From the NCBI RefSeq assembly GCF_002999235.1, contig NZ_CP027236.1, positions 744,001 to 808,000 on the forward strand: a stretch of 64,000 nucleotides of DNA. The letters are read 5' to 3'. Both the position numbers and the translations under genes were made by a program. Below are positions 25,986 to 34,570 of this stretch, one piece after another; position 1 is the stretch's first letter, and every line of letters starts with the position of its first letter. Source of the stretch: Actinomyces sp. oral taxon 897. GTDB lineage: Bacteria > Actinomycetota > Actinomycetes > Actinomycetales > Actinomycetaceae. The notes under the pieces were generated by a model. That model worked only from the letters and a program-made list of their open reading frames with translations. It made no database searches and was not told the DNA's origin.

Positions 25986-26831
25986 ATGCTACGTATCGCC
26001 GTCCCCAACAAGGGGTCCCTGTCCGAGCCCGCCACCACCCTGCTCAGGGAGGCCGGCTACCGTACCCGCCGCACCGGCCGGGAGCTGGTGCTGGTCGACC
26101 AGCCCAACGACGTGGAGCTGTTCTTCCTGCGCCCGCGTGACATCGCCGTCTACGTGGGGCAGGGCACAGTCCACGCGGGCATCACCGGACGGGACCTGCT
26201 CCTGGACTCCGGGGTGGAGGCCGTGGAGCACCTGGCGCTGGGGTTCGCCCGCTCCACCTTCCGCTTCGCCGCACCGGCCGGGACCATGAGCGCGCTCGCG
26301 GACGTGGCCGGCAGGCGTATCGCCACCTCCTACGACGTCCTGGTGCGTGGCTTCCTGGCCAGCAGGGGCATTGAGGCCACCACCGTCCACCTCGACGGCG
26401 CCGTGGAGTCCTCCGTCCAGCTGGGGGTGGCCGACCTCATCGCGGACGTGGTGGAGACCGGCACCACGCTGCGGGCCGCGGGGCTGGAGGTCTTCGGGGA
26501 GCCCATCCTGGCCAGCGAGGCCGTCCTGATCACCACCGGGCGGTACCGTGACGAGCCCGCCCTGGCCACCCTGGTGCGGCGCCTGGAGGGGGTCTTGCGG
26601 GCCCGCTCCTACGTGCTCATTGACTACGACGTGCGGGCGGACGACCTGCACCGGGCGACGGCGATCACGCCGGGCATTGAGTCGCCCACCGTCTCCCCGC
26701 TGCAGAATCCTGACTGGGTGGCGGTGCGCTCCATGGTGCCTCGCAAGGACGTCAATCGCGTCATGGACGAGCTCTACGAGGTGGGGGCGCGGGCCATCCT
26801 GGTCTGTGAGCTCCTGGCTTGCCGGCTGTAG
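25986..26831 (+). CDS. hisG: ATP phosphoribosyltransferase, long form
   Basis: A 281-residue enzyme for the committed step of histidine synthesis, joining ATP and PRPP. It begins [16 protein letters not shown], with an AGGAG ribosome site upstream. It carries the catalytic-domain signature [34 protein letters not shown] and a C-terminal ACT-like regulatory domain ([37 protein letters not shown]). That domain binds histidine in long-form enzymes, so feedback inhibition is expected. The frame is open further upstream, overlapping hisE, but the conserved start is at 25986. Confidence 0.95.
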   Translation: MLRIAVPNKGSLSEPATTLLREAGYRTRRTGRELVLVDQPNDVELFFLRPRDIAVYVGQGTVHAGITGRDLLLDSGVEAVEHLALGFARSTFRFAAPAGTMSALADVAGRRIATSYDVLVRGFLASRGIEATTVHLDGAVESSVQLGVADLIADVVETGTTLRAAGLEVFGEPILASEAVLITTGRYRDEPALATLVRRLEGVLRARSYVLIDYDVRADDLHRATAITPGIESPTVSPLQNPDWVAVRSMVPRKDVNRVMDELYEVGARAILVCELLACRL

Positions 26832-26859
26832 GGGGACGACGCCTGAGCCCCGGGTCCGG

Positions 26860-29280
26860 TCAGTAGCGTCCGGAGCGGATCTGGTCCAGCATTTCCCCTG
26901 CGTCCAAGATCTTTTGGCGCAGGTTCCTGAGGACCTTGTAGTAGCCCGTATTATCACTCACGTAGTGCATAAAGGTCCCCTTCTGCTCATCGGTCATGGA
27001 GGACCACGGGATCAGATGATTGTCGTCGTCAACGAAACTACTGTCCTTAGAAAAGGATCTAGACAGGGCCTCCAGGTCAATGGGCCTCCCGTTCATATCC
27101 ATGAGGGTGCCGCCGTCGGCAATAGCCGCGTACAGTTCCTCCGTCATCCACCTGGCGGCCTCGGTCCTCTTCTCCTTGACGGCGGGCCAGGCCTGCTCGG
27201 CATTGTTGGTGGGAAGAAGGCGGTCCAGGCCCCGGGACAGGTAGCTGGGGGCCCCGTCGAGCAGCCAGTCGGCGAGCTTCCTATCGACCAGGTTGCTGTA
27301 CGGCACCAGGTCGTAGGCCTCTCCGATAATGGATCTCTGTGCCGCGTTCTCCTCGTCCACGGCCTGCGCTACCGACCTGGTCGCCTCGGCGGGTGCGGCG
27401 TAGAGGACGGTCAGGAGCATCGCCCATTTCCTGCCCACGTTATCAAGGGGCTGTTTTAGGTACTGGTCCTGTTGTGCGGGGGCGGAGATCGCCTCGGCGA
27501 GGTCGCGGGTGTAGCCGTCCTGGGCCGACGCGAGCAGCGTCTTAATGGCCGGGGGCCTGCCGCCCTCGTACTCGTCGTCACGCGGGTCGTCCGGGTCGTG
27601 GGGGTCAGTGACCGCCGGGGCGTCAAAGGCGAGATCCTCGAATATGCTACCTCTATTCAATAAACGGAACCTGCTGCTGGGGTCAAACTTGATTACGGTG
27701 TCATGCCCCCTTCTTCCTCCGATCACTAACGTATGCACATTTATCGGATAGCGTTCACCGAGAGAATTCGCCATGCCGCTCAGGTGGGGTGAGATAATCG
27801 TTCCGGCCCAGGAACGCAGCCGGGAGCTCGCTCGCCCCCAGGCGGGCTCACCGTCGGCCTCCCGCTCGACGTCGTCCTGCGGCGACCCTCGTCTCCAGTC
27901 GAGCCCGTCCTGGTAGCCGATCACAAAGTTCGCAGCTATATCGGCGCGGAGCTTGTCGTCGGCCTTCTTGGCGTCGTAAGCGTCCCGGTCCTCCAGGTAG
28001 GCCGGGTCGTCCTTACCGCCTGCGTAGGCACTTGGGTCAGGCGATCTCCAGTCCGCGTCCGTGTCCGGATCCGGGCGCGAGGCGTCCGCCAGTACGTCAC
28101 CAAACGCCTCACCACCGTCCTGGAAGCCGGGGAAGTCCCCGTCCGCCCGGTGCCCGGTAAGGTACCGTGCGGTACTCATGGGGAATGGCTTGAGCATCTC
28201 CACTGCGTCGACGTTGAAACCGGTGTCCGAGGCCAGGAAGCCCCGCAGTGCCTCCAGGCGCCGTTCCTCCACGGGGCCCACTGCCGGGTCGGCAGCAGCG
28301 CAGAGAGGGTCCGGGGTGTCAGAGAGCAGGTACACGGAGTGCAGGGGATCCATGACCGACCGGTCTGACCCCACCATTAACTCGGTATCTGCCATATCCG
28401 CGTGGAAGACCTCGCTCCCGACCTCCTCGTCATGGTCCCAGGTGACTATGTCCGCCGCCATGGAAGGACCTGAGTCATGTTCCTGGTAGAACCCGGCCCC
28501 CAGGGCCAGGCCCGGGTTCCTCTGGGCCGCGGCCCCCGTGAGCTGGGAGAACAGGGAGTAGCCCAGGGTCTGGCGCACCTGGCCGAACACCTTGCGCCCG
28601 GCCTCCTGGTACTCGGCCACCCGGTAGGCAGCCAGCTCGTCCATGGTCTCACCGTGGGCACCGCGCAGGTCACCACGCACCTGGTCAAAACCGGCCTGCG
28701 CCGCCGACCCCAGGTTCACCCCGCCGGTGGACAGCACCAGCACCTCACCCAGCTCGTACAGGATATCCGCACGGGCCCGTCCCGCCGTCGAGTACGGTGA
28801 GGGCACTCCCACACGCTCCGCAAAGGCGTACAGCTCGCGAGCCGATACCGTCTCCATGAGGGCGTTCGCCACGAACGGGTCCCCCAGTGCGGGACCGTAC
28901 TCATCCTGGAAGGTCCGGATCTCCTCGTCGGTCAGGTCGGTGTCCCGCACCACCTGGGCAATAGCAGGGGCGGTCGTGCCCTGCGCGTAGTCCCACGACT
29001 CCAGGCCACCACCCACCTGCCCGCTACCGGCCTGACACGAGGGGACAGCGTCCTTCCACCCCGCCTCAGGAACCGGCCCGGGAGCATCAAGGCCCACCAG
29101 TGCCGCGACCACCATGACGACTACGACGACGGCAGCGTGGCAGAGGAGGCCGCGATAATCCCACGCAACCGCGACGTACCTGAGCCTCCCTGCGAGCGAC
29201 AGCACGGCCCTCACGCGGCCCCCTGGTGCGAGGACCCGCCTTGACGCCATGGGCGTTCTGTCAAACTTTGTGTCACTCAT
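26860..29280 (-). CDS. large membrane-anchored protein of unknown function (possibly DUF6571-like)
   Basis: An 806-residue protein preceded by AGGAAG and a TATACT box. A short basic cytoplasmic N-terminus leads to one membrane helix (HAAVVVVVMVVAALVGL, about residues 48-65); the large remainder would be outside the membrane. It is acidic and helical, with segments such as DPFVANALMETVSARELYAFAERVG that resemble DUF6571-type proteins of actinobacteria. I recognise no catalytic motif. Base composition is somewhat lower in GC and codon use less extreme than in hisG upstream, suggesting a different history. It stands alone between hisG and the riboflavin uptake genes. The DUF link is tentative. 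Confidence 0.7.
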   Translation of the reverse strand: MSDTKFDRTPMASRRVLAPGGRVRAVLSLAGRLRYVAVAWDYRGLLCHAAVVVVVMVVAALVGLDAPGPVPEAGWKDAVPSCQAGSGQVGGGLESWDYAQGTTAPAIAQVVRDTDLTDEEIRTFQDEYGPALGDPFVANALMETVSARELYAFAERVGVPSPYSTAGRARADILYELGEVLVLSTGGVNLGSAAQAGFDQVRGDLRGAHGETMDELAAYRVAEYQEAGRKVFGQVRQTLGYSLFSQLTGAAAQRNPGLALGAGFYQEHDSGPSMAADIVTWDHDEEVGSEVFHADMADTELMVGSDRSVMDPLHSVYLLSDTPDPLCAAADPAVGPVEERRLEALRGFLASDTGFNVDAVEMLKPFPMSTARYLTGHRADGDFPGFQDGGEAFGDVLADASRPDPDTDADWRSPDPSAYAGGKDDPAYLEDRDAYDAKKADDKLRADIAANFVIGYQDGLDWRRGSPQDDVEREADGEPAWGRASSRLRSWAGTIISPHLSGMANSLGERYPINVHTLVIGGRRGHDTVIKFDPSSRFRLLNRGSIFEDLAFDAPAVTDPHDPDDPRDDEYEGGRPPAIKTLLASAQDGYTRDLAEAISAPAQQDQYLKQPLDNVGRKWAMLLTVLYAAPAEATRSVAQAVDEENAAQRSIIGEAYDLVPYSNLVDRKLADWLLDGAPSYLSRGLDRLLPTNNAEQAWPAVKEKRTEAARWMTEELYAAIADGGTLMDMNGRPIDLEALSRSFSKDSSFVDDDNHLIPWSSMTDEQKGTFMHYVSDNTGYYKVLRNLRQKILDAGEMLDQIRSGRY

Positions 29281-29319
29281 TGACGCTGCTTCCTGGTGCG
29301 CAGGACAACCGTGACCCGC

Positions 29320-29325
29320 AGTATA
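29320..29325 (-). promoter_or_regulatory. -10 element of the 806-residue membrane protein gene
   Basis: TATACT reads on the minus strand about 40 bases before the ATG at 29280, with AGGAAG as the ribosome site between them. No good -35 is seen. Confidence 0.4.
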
Positions 29326-29350
29326 GTGGCAGAAACCCGGTCCCTCTGTC

Positions 29351-30373
29351 TCAGACGGTCAGCAGCGGGTCGCAGATCGTCTCGGGCGTGACGGCCGTGT
29401 CCCCGAGCAGCTGGTGGCTGCCCAGGAAGCTGACCATGCTGGTGACCAGCTCGCGGTCCAGGGCCCCGATGACGCTGCCCTCGTCCGGCTTAATGAGGGC
29501 GGCCGTGGCCACCGCCACCTCCCGGGCGTGGGCCGCCTGGGTGGCGTCCACCAGGTCCGGGACGTAGGCCCTGGCAGCCTCCACGGCGGCGTCGGGATCC
29601 TCGACGAAGGCGCTCATGCCCCGGGCGGTGGCCACCACGGCGTCGGCCAGCTCCGCCCTGCGCGCCGCCAGCACGCTGGCGCTGGTCACGATGGAGGCGC
29701 CCAGGAGGGGGACCGTCTGCGCCACGTCCAGCCCCCGCACCGGGAAGCCCGCCTGGCCCAGCTGCACGGCGTCGTTGTTGGAGAAGCCCACAATGGCGTC
29801 GACCTTGCCGGTCATGAGGGCGGAGACCTGGGTGTAGCCGGTCTCCTGCACCGTGACGTCGTCCTGGCTCAGGCCCGCCGTGTCCAGGGCCAGCCTGAGG
29901 CCGTACCAGGTCTCCCCGGAGCGGCCGGGCAGGCCCACGGTCCTGCCCCTGAGGTCGGCCAGGGTGGTGACCGGGGAGTCCTGGGACACAATGACCTGGA
30001 CCGGGTACCTCTGGTAGTAGCCGCCGATCACCACCAGCTCACGGCCGTTGGACGCCGCCACGGCCGCCTCGTCCCCGCCGGCGACCACCGCGTGCTCGGT
30101 GCCCGCCAGCAGGGCGTCGAACAGGCCCTCCTGGGCCCCGTGGTGGCGCAGCGCGACGTTGGCGGCGTAGTCGCCGTTACGCAGGGCCAGGTAGGCGGGG
30201 GCGAACTGGATGTTGGGGGTGTAGGTCAGGCCCAGGGTCAGGGCGTCCGTCCCGCCGGAGCCGGGCGAGGCGGACCGGCTCCTGGCGGCGGTGCCCGAGG
30301 CGCAGGCGGCCAGGGCCCCGGCACCGCCCAGGGCCAGGGCGGTCAGGAGACGACGGCGGTTCACGGTGGTCAT
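29351..30373 (-). CDS. ribY: riboflavin ABC transporter substrate-binding lipoprotein (RibY-like, NMT1 family)
   Basis: A 340-residue lipoprotein. The leader has NRRRLLTALALGGAGALAAC, with a lipobox at the Cys, and resembles a Tat signal. The mature protein is an NMT1/THI5-type solute-binding domain (LTLGLTYTPNIQFAPAYLALRNGDYA, later LRGRTVGLPGRSGETWYGLRLAL). NMT1 proteins bind thiamine precursors, nitrate or riboflavin; the FMN riboswitch heading this operon points to a flavin, hence RibY. It follows the permease gene after 85 bases. No ATPase gene is present. Assignment to riboflavin depends on the riboswitch. Confidence 0.82.
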   Translation of the reverse strand: MTTVNRRRLLTALALGGAGALAACASGTAARSRSASPGSGGTDALTLGLTYTPNIQFAPAYLALRNGDYAANVALRHHGAQEGLFDALLAGTEHAVVAGGDEAAVAASNGRELVVIGGYYQRYPVQVIVSQDSPVTTLADLRGRTVGLPGRSGETWYGLRLALDTAGLSQDDVTVQETGYTQVSALMTGKVDAIVGFSNNDAVQLGQAGFPVRGLDVAQTVPLLGASIVTSASVLAARRAELADAVVATARGMSAFVEDPDAAVEAARAYVPDLVDATQAAHAREVAVATAALIKPDEGSVIGALDRELVTSMVSFLGSHQLLGDTAVTPETICDPLLTV

Positions 30374-30458
30374 AACAGGTTCCTTAGACGATGACGACGG
30401 GGACGAAGGGGCCTGGGCCGCGAGCGCGCAGGTGGCTGGCGTGCCTGGCCGGTGGTGC

Positions 30459-31343
30459 TCAGGTGGCGCGGCGGCCGCGGAGGGCGGAGACGGTGCGGCT
30501 GCGGTGCTCCAGCTCGGTGAGGGCCCAGTGGATGGTGGTGGCCAGGGTGCACAGCAGGGTGATGGTGGAGAACAGGCCGGTGGTGTCGACGGCGTCGCGC
30601 TGGGAGGACAGCAGCAGGCCGAGTCCTGTGCCGCCCATGGTCATCTCCCCTACGACGGCTCCGGTGATGGACAGGGTGAAGCCGGTGCGCAGGCCGGTGA
30701 GGACGGCTGGCAGGGTCATGGGCAGTTCCATGTAGACCAGCATGCTGGTGCCGTGGGCGCCGTCGAGGCGGGCGGCGTCGATGATGTCGGTGTCCAGTCC
30801 GCGTAGGCCCAGGAGGACGGTGACGGTGATGGGGAAGAAGACCATGAAGGCGCACAGGATGACTACCGGGAGGGTTCCGTAGCCGATCCACAGGACCAGC
30901 AGGGGGGCGATGGCGATGGCGGGTACTGCCTGGCTGGCGGCCACGTAGGGCAGGGTGGCGCGGGAGAAGAGGCGGCAGTGGTGCAGGGTCCAGGCCAGGG
31001 GCAGGGCCAGGGCCGCGGCCAGTAGGCAGCCCAGGAGGGCCTCGTGCAGGGTGGTTGCGGCGTAGTCCAGTAGGTGGGCTCGGGTCAGTCCCAGCCACAG
31101 GCGGTGCAGGACGGCTGTGGGTGCGGGTAGGAAGACGGCGGGTACGGAGCCTGAGCGGGTGGTGAGGTCCCAGGTCAGGAGCAGGGTCGCGCCTAGTGTC
31201 AGGGCCGGCCAGGGTGGGCGGTGGGTGTGTCGGGGGTGGTGTCCCCGGGGGCGCCGGGTGCTGCCGGTGCTGCCGGGGTGGGTGGGTGGTGGTGTGGGGT
31301 CCTGGTGGTTGGCCGGGTGTTCAGGGTGGGTTGTGGTGCTCAA
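30459..31343 (-). CDS. ribX: riboflavin ABC transporter permease (RibX-like)
   Basis: A 294-residue integral membrane protein of the SsuC/TauC/ThiX permease type. It has a Pro/His/Thr-rich cytoplasmic N-terminus of about 45 residues, six membrane segments, and the coupling-loop EAA motif region (DIIDAARLDGAHGTSMLVYMELPMTLPAVLTGLR), followed by GEMTMGGTGLGLLL. The start appears to be TTG at 31343 (TTG AGC ACC ACA), with AGGAAGG upstream. It is the first gene after the FMN riboswitch. Together with the downstream binding protein it forms a RibXY-type system; the ATPase must come from elsewhere. Confidence 0.82.
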   Translation of the reverse strand: MSTTTHPEHPANHQDPTPPPTHPGSTGSTRRPRGHHPRHTHRPPWPALTLGATLLLTWDLTTRSGSVPAVFLPAPTAVLHRLWLGLTRAHLLDYAATTLHEALLGCLLAAALALPLAWTLHHCRLFSRATLPYVAASQAVPAIAIAPLLVLWIGYGTLPVVILCAFMVFFPITVTVLLGLRGLDTDIIDAARLDGAHGTSMLVYMELPMTLPAVLTGLRTGFTLSITGAVVGEMTMGGTGLGLLLSSQRDAVDTTGLFSTITLLCTLATTIHWALTELEHRSRTVSALRGRRAT

Positions 31344-31407
31344 TGGGGCCTGCCCTTCCTCGGGGGCGTCCCCGGGACAGTCCGGGGTGAGGGCGCAGGC
31401 GCCAGGT

Positions 31408-31439
31408 GCCCAGGGCCCTGTTTGCGCAGGGTCCTGGGC
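31408..31439 (-). terminator. hairpin in the riboswitch expression platform
   Basis: On the minus strand gcccaggaccctg pairs with cagggccctgggc around a 6-base loop (13 bp with one G-U pair). It lies between the aptamer and the ribX start, where an intrinsic terminator or an occluding hairpin of the expression platform is expected. No T-run follows. Confidence 0.55.
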
Positions 31440-31443
31440 GCCT

Positions 31444-31582
31444 CGTGTCTCCTCCCATCCGGACTCTCACCGTCGGTGCCGGGGTTCCACCGGCTCAGCC
31501 GGTCACGTCACCCCGGCGGGGTGGTGTGGCCGGGTCGCGGACTGTTACCGCCGGCTCGGACTTTCACCGACCCCGGAGCACG
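31444..31582 (-). ncRNA. FMN riboswitch (RFN element)
   Basis: Read on the minus strand, the conserved RFN blocks occur in order: ccggggtcggtgaaagtcc, gccggcggtaacagtccgcg, ggccggtggaa-type arm (gagccggtggaacc), and ccgacggtgagagtccggat followed by gggaggaga. Outer bases cgtgctcc and ggagacacg can close the P1 stem. This is the FMN aptamer family that controls riboflavin synthesis and transport genes; FMN binding shuts expression off. Its position before ribX-ribY identifies those genes as a flavin uptake system. Confidence 0.93.
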
Positions 31583-31595
31583 TTGCTGGGCAGCA

Positions 31596-31624
31596 AGACT
31601 ACCGGGTGTCACGGTTATCGCCAA
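31596..31624 (-). promoter_or_regulatory. predicted promoter of the riboswitch-ribXY transcript
   Basis: On the minus strand TTGGCG (31619-31624) and TAGTCT (31596-31601) are exactly 17 bases apart and end about 14 bases before the aptamer P1 stem. Confidence 0.5.
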
Positions 31625-31847
31625 GGTGACGTCTCGCGTGTGACTGATCGCACCTTGTTCCTGGTGGGGTGGGGTTGGTCGGGGGTGACGTCGCGGTCAC
31701 GGCTGGTGTACGCGCGCCGGGGGCCCTTGTCGGTCCTGGTTGTCAGGGCTCATCGGCGGCGACCTGTGTGGTCGCGGGGCCGCATGGGCCTGGCGGAGGC
31801 CGTAGAGTAGGTGGCGCCGTGGTGATTACCTGTTTCTGGAGGTTCCT

Positions 31848-32423
31848 GTGTCCGTCAACCTGGCCCGACCGCGTCCCCCTTTCCCTTACGACCTCCTTCC
31901 CCCGGTTCCTGCCTTTGAGTTGGCATCGGCGGATCTGAGTGAGGGCGCCCCGGTGCCGGAGCGTTTTACCGCCCTGGGTCAGGGGGTCTCCCCTGAGCTG
32001 CACTGGTCGGGGTTCCCGGGGCGGACGCGGTCGTTTGCCGTGACGTGCCTGGATCCTGACGCCCCGACGGGGTCGGGGTGGTGGCACTGGGTGGTGGTGG
32101 ACCTGGCTCTGTCCACCACCTGCCTGGCGCAGGGGGCGGGGGCCTCTGACCTGGGTCTGGACGGTGCCGCCTTCCATGTGCGTGGGGACAATGGTGAGCA
32201 CGCCTACTTCGGGCCCTGCCCGCCTGCGGGGGACGGGGTGCACCGTTACGTGTTCGCGGTCAGTGCCCTGGACGTGGAGAGCCTGGAGCTGGACGAGGAC
32301 GCTACTCCTGCGGCGGTGGGTTTTACCGTGGTCCACCACTGCATCGCCCGTGCCACCCTGACCGCCACCTTTGAGGTCCAGGGGGTCGATGGCGCCGCCC
32401 CCTTCCTGCGGGACGCCCAGTGA
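31848..32423 (+). CDS. YbhB/YbcL-type PEBP family protein
   Basis: A 191-residue phosphatidylethanolamine-binding-protein-fold protein. It shows the family pattern: GQGVSPELHWSGFPGRTRSFAVTCLDPDAPTGSGWWHWVVVDL (the DPDAP and GxxHWxV motifs form the anion pocket) and the YFGPCPPAGDGVHRYVFAVSALD strand. The GTG at 31848 has GGAGG 5 bases upstream. Bacterial members bind small anions or act as modulators of unknown targets; no specific role is known. Its stop codon overlaps the start of the dehydrogenase gene (GTGA), so the two are co-translated. Confidence 0.9.
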   Translation: MSVNLARPRPPFPYDLLPPVPAFELASADLSEGAPVPERFTALGQGVSPELHWSGFPGRTRSFAVTCLDPDAPTGSGWWHWVVVDLALSTTCLAQGAGASDLGLDGAAFHVRGDNGEHAYFGPCPPAGDGVHRYVFAVSALDVESLELDEDATPAAVGFTVVHHCIARATLTATFEVQGVDGAAPFLRDAQ

Positions 32424-33274
32424 CCCCGACGATCACTACCGCCCAGACCCGTCGTCGGCGTCGCCTGGACTCCGTCAACGCCGCCTCTCGTGGCTCGTCG
32501 CGTGCGGCCTCCCGCAGCGTCTCGCGCTCGGGGCGTCACGAGCGTCGTCCCCTGGCCCTGGTCACGGGTGCCACTAGTGGGATCGGGCTGGCCGTGGCCC
32601 ATGACCTGGCTCATGACCACGACCTCATCCTGCTGGCCCGTACCGCCTCGGACCTGGAGGACCTGGCGCGTCTGCTGCACCGGGAGACCGGTTGCCTGGT
32701 GACTACCTGTGCGGTGGATCTGACCCTGGACACGGATCTGGCCCAGGCGATCGCCGAGCTGGGCGTGGAGAGCCTGGACGTCCTGGTCCACTCCGCGGGG
32801 GTGGAGGGGCCCGGGGTCGTGGAGGGGCTCAGTCCCGCCCGGTGGCGTGACGTGCTGGACCTGGATCTGGTGGCGGTGGCTCATCTCACTAGTCTTCTGC
32901 TGCCGGCTGTACGTGACGCCCAGGGGCTGGTCGTCTTCATTAACTCGGGGGCCGGTCAGCACTCCTGGCCGGGGCAGGCCCTGTACTCGGCGGCCAAGCA
33001 CGGGCTGGTGGCCCTGGCTGACGCCCTGCGTGAGGAGGAGCGCGGTCAGGTGCGGGTCACCTCGATCTACCCCGGGCGGGTGGACACCCCCATGCAGAAG
33101 CGTCTGCACCGTCATGCGGCGCCGCTGACCAGCTCGGGGCGGCGTCGGCCCTACCGGGCCAGGGACCATATGCGGCCGGGTTCGGTGGCCTCCTGCGTGC
33201 GTCTGGCCGTGAGTATGCCGCACGACACGATTGTGGAGGATCTGAGTGTCCGCCCGGAGAAGGCCGGCCGCTAA
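32420..33274 (+). CDS. short-chain dehydrogenase/reductase
   Basis: A 284-residue SDR. After an Arg/Ser-rich extension of about 45 residues come the nucleotide motif VTGATSGIGLAVA, an NSG-type catalytic serine strand (VVFINSGAGQHSW) and the catalytic YSAAKHG (Tyr-x-x-x-Lys), with PGRVDTPM after it. It would be an NAD(P)H-dependent oxidoreductase; the substrate is not predictable. The gene is coupled to the upstream PEBP gene by a GTGA overlap. The basic N-terminal extension is unusual and may indicate that a later in-frame start is used. Confidence 0.88.
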   Translation: MTPTITTAQTRRRRRLDSVNAASRGSSRAASRSVSRSGRHERRPLALVTGATSGIGLAVAHDLAHDHDLILLARTASDLEDLARLLHRETGCLVTTCAVDLTLDTDLAQAIAELGVESLDVLVHSAGVEGPGVVEGLSPARWRDVLDLDLVAVAHLTSLLLPAVRDAQGLVVFINSGAGQHSWPGQALYSAAKHGLVALADALREEERGQVRVTSIYPGRVDTPMQKRLHRHAAPLTSSGRRRPYRARDHMRPGSVASCVRLAVSMPHDTIVEDLSVRPEKAGR

Positions 33275-33280
33275 GGGGGT

Positions 33281-33739
33281 TCAGCGCCCGCCGGTGAAGC
33301 CCAGGGTGTGCCAGGCGTGGTACAGGCCGATGGCGGCGGAGTTGGCCAGGTTGAGGGAGCGGTTGCCCTCTACCATGGGGATGCGTACGCGTGCGGTGAC
33401 GTGGGGGTCGTCCATGACGGCCTCGGGCAGCCCGGTGGGTTCGGGGCCGAACAGCAGGGCGTCGTCGTCCTGCCAGTCCACCTGGGTGTACAGGGTGGTG
33501 GTGTGGGAGGTGAAGGCGTAGATCCGTCCCGGGATCCTCTTCAGGCAGTCCGTCCAGGTGGGGTGGACCAGGGTGTGGGCCAGGTCGTGGTAGTCCAGGC
33601 CCGCCCGGCGCAGCTTGGAGTCCTCCATGTCGAACAGGGGGTCGACCAGGTGGAGCCAGGCCCCGGTGTTGGCGCTCAGGCGTATGGCGGCCCCGGTGTT
33701 GCCCGGGATGCGGGGCTCGTAGAAGATGACGTGCAGCAC
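33281..33739 (-). CDS. trmL: tRNA (cytidine/uridine-2'-O)-methyltransferase TrmL family
   Basis: A 152-residue SPOUT methyltransferase acting on the wobble base of tRNA-Leu in E. coli. The sequence matches end to end: HVIFYEPRIPGNTGAAIRLSANTGAWLHLVDPLFDMEDSKLRRAGLDYHDL, then LLFGPEPTGLPEAV and the knot-forming VRIPMVEGNRSLNLANSAAIGLYHAW. The GTG at 33739 starts the conserved N-terminus; further upstream the frame is Gly/Pro-rich and unsupported. CAGGAT lies 6 bases before the start, another possible leaderless case. It is convergent with the SDR gene, with 6 bases between. Confidence 0.92.
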   Translation of the reverse strand: MLHVIFYEPRIPGNTGAAIRLSANTGAWLHLVDPLFDMEDSKLRRAGLDYHDLAHTLVHPTWTDCLKRIPGRIYAFTSHTTTLYTQVDWQDDDALLFGPEPTGLPEAVMDDPHVTARVRIPMVEGNRSLNLANSAAIGLYHAWHTLGFTGGR

Positions 33740-33836
33740 GGGGTCATCCTGCCACCGGCCTCCGGGCCCGGGGCCGGGGGCGTCCGCCCTGGTCGACGCC
33801 GCCCCGGGGGGTAGGCGGTCGCATATCCTCGCGGTC

Positions 33837-34466
33837 ATGACCACCTCCCACGTCCTGACCGCCCCGCCCCTGGAGGGCGACGTCGTCCGTCTTGAGCCGC
33901 TGCGCGCCTCCCACGTGCCCGGCCTGCGCCAGGCCGCTGACGGGGCGGGGCCGGGCGCCTGGGCCACCGTCCCCACCCCGGAGGAGGTGGAGGCCTACGT
34001 GGAGCACAGCCTGGGGCGGCGCGCCACCGGGTGCTACTGGCCCTACGCCCAGGTCGACGCCGCTACCGGGCGGGTCCTGGGGCACACCGCCTACCTGACG
34101 CCGCGGTGGATGCCGGACGGGCGCCTGTTCGCCGTCGAGGTCGGGTCCACCTGGCTGGCCCCGGCCGCCCGGGGCACGGCCGTCAACCCCGCCGCCAAGC
34201 TCCTGCTGATGACCCAGGCCCTTGAGGGCTGGGGCGTGGACCGCCTCGACATTAAGACCGACGCCCGCAACGAGGTGGCCCGCCGGGCTGTCGCGGCCAC
34301 GGGGGCGTGCCTCGAGGCCGTGCTGCACGCCTGGCAGCCCTCCCTGGCGCCCGGTGAGCAGGGGCGGGTGCGGGACACGGCCATGTACTACGTGACGCCC
34401 GACACCTGGCCCCGGGTCAGGGCCCGTCTGGAGGAGCGTGTCGCCCGCCACCTGGCTGCCGGCTGA
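33837..34466 (+). CDS. GNAT-family N-acetyltransferase
   Basis: A 209-residue RimJ/RimL-like acetyltransferase. It begins PPLEGDVVRLEPLRASHVPGL and includes VEVGSTWLAPAARGTAVNPAAKLLLMTQALEGWGVDRLDIKTDARNEVARRAVAATGACLEAVLHAW, the acetyl-CoA-binding loop and C-terminal strand of this subgroup (GstWl.p.a.gt..N). The ATG at 33837 lies 7 bases after TATCCT with no ribosome site. The upstream open frame overlaps the divergent trmL start region and is not used. The substrate, a small molecule or protein N-terminus, is unknown. Confidence 0.87.
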   Translation: MTTSHVLTAPPLEGDVVRLEPLRASHVPGLRQAADGAGPGAWATVPTPEEVEAYVEHSLGRRATGCYWPYAQVDAATGRVLGHTAYLTPRWMPDGRLFAVEVGSTWLAPAARGTAVNPAAKLLLMTQALEGWGVDRLDIKTDARNEVARRAVAATGACLEAVLHAWQPSLAPGEQGRVRDTAMYYVTPDTWPRVRARLEERVARHLAAG

Positions 34467-34570
34467 CGCCGTCCGGCCGCCGGCGCGCCGGTGGCTTGCA
34501 CGCGGGTGCGCCGGGGCTGGGCGGCCTCGGGGGCGGGCGGCGGGGCACCTGCGTGCCCGGCTGCGGGGTC

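Noticed and set aside
30459..31624. Reading the ABC genes as a thiamine-precursor system under a TPP riboswitch
   Set aside because: The conserved upstream element matches FMN (RFN) blocks, not the TPP aptamer.
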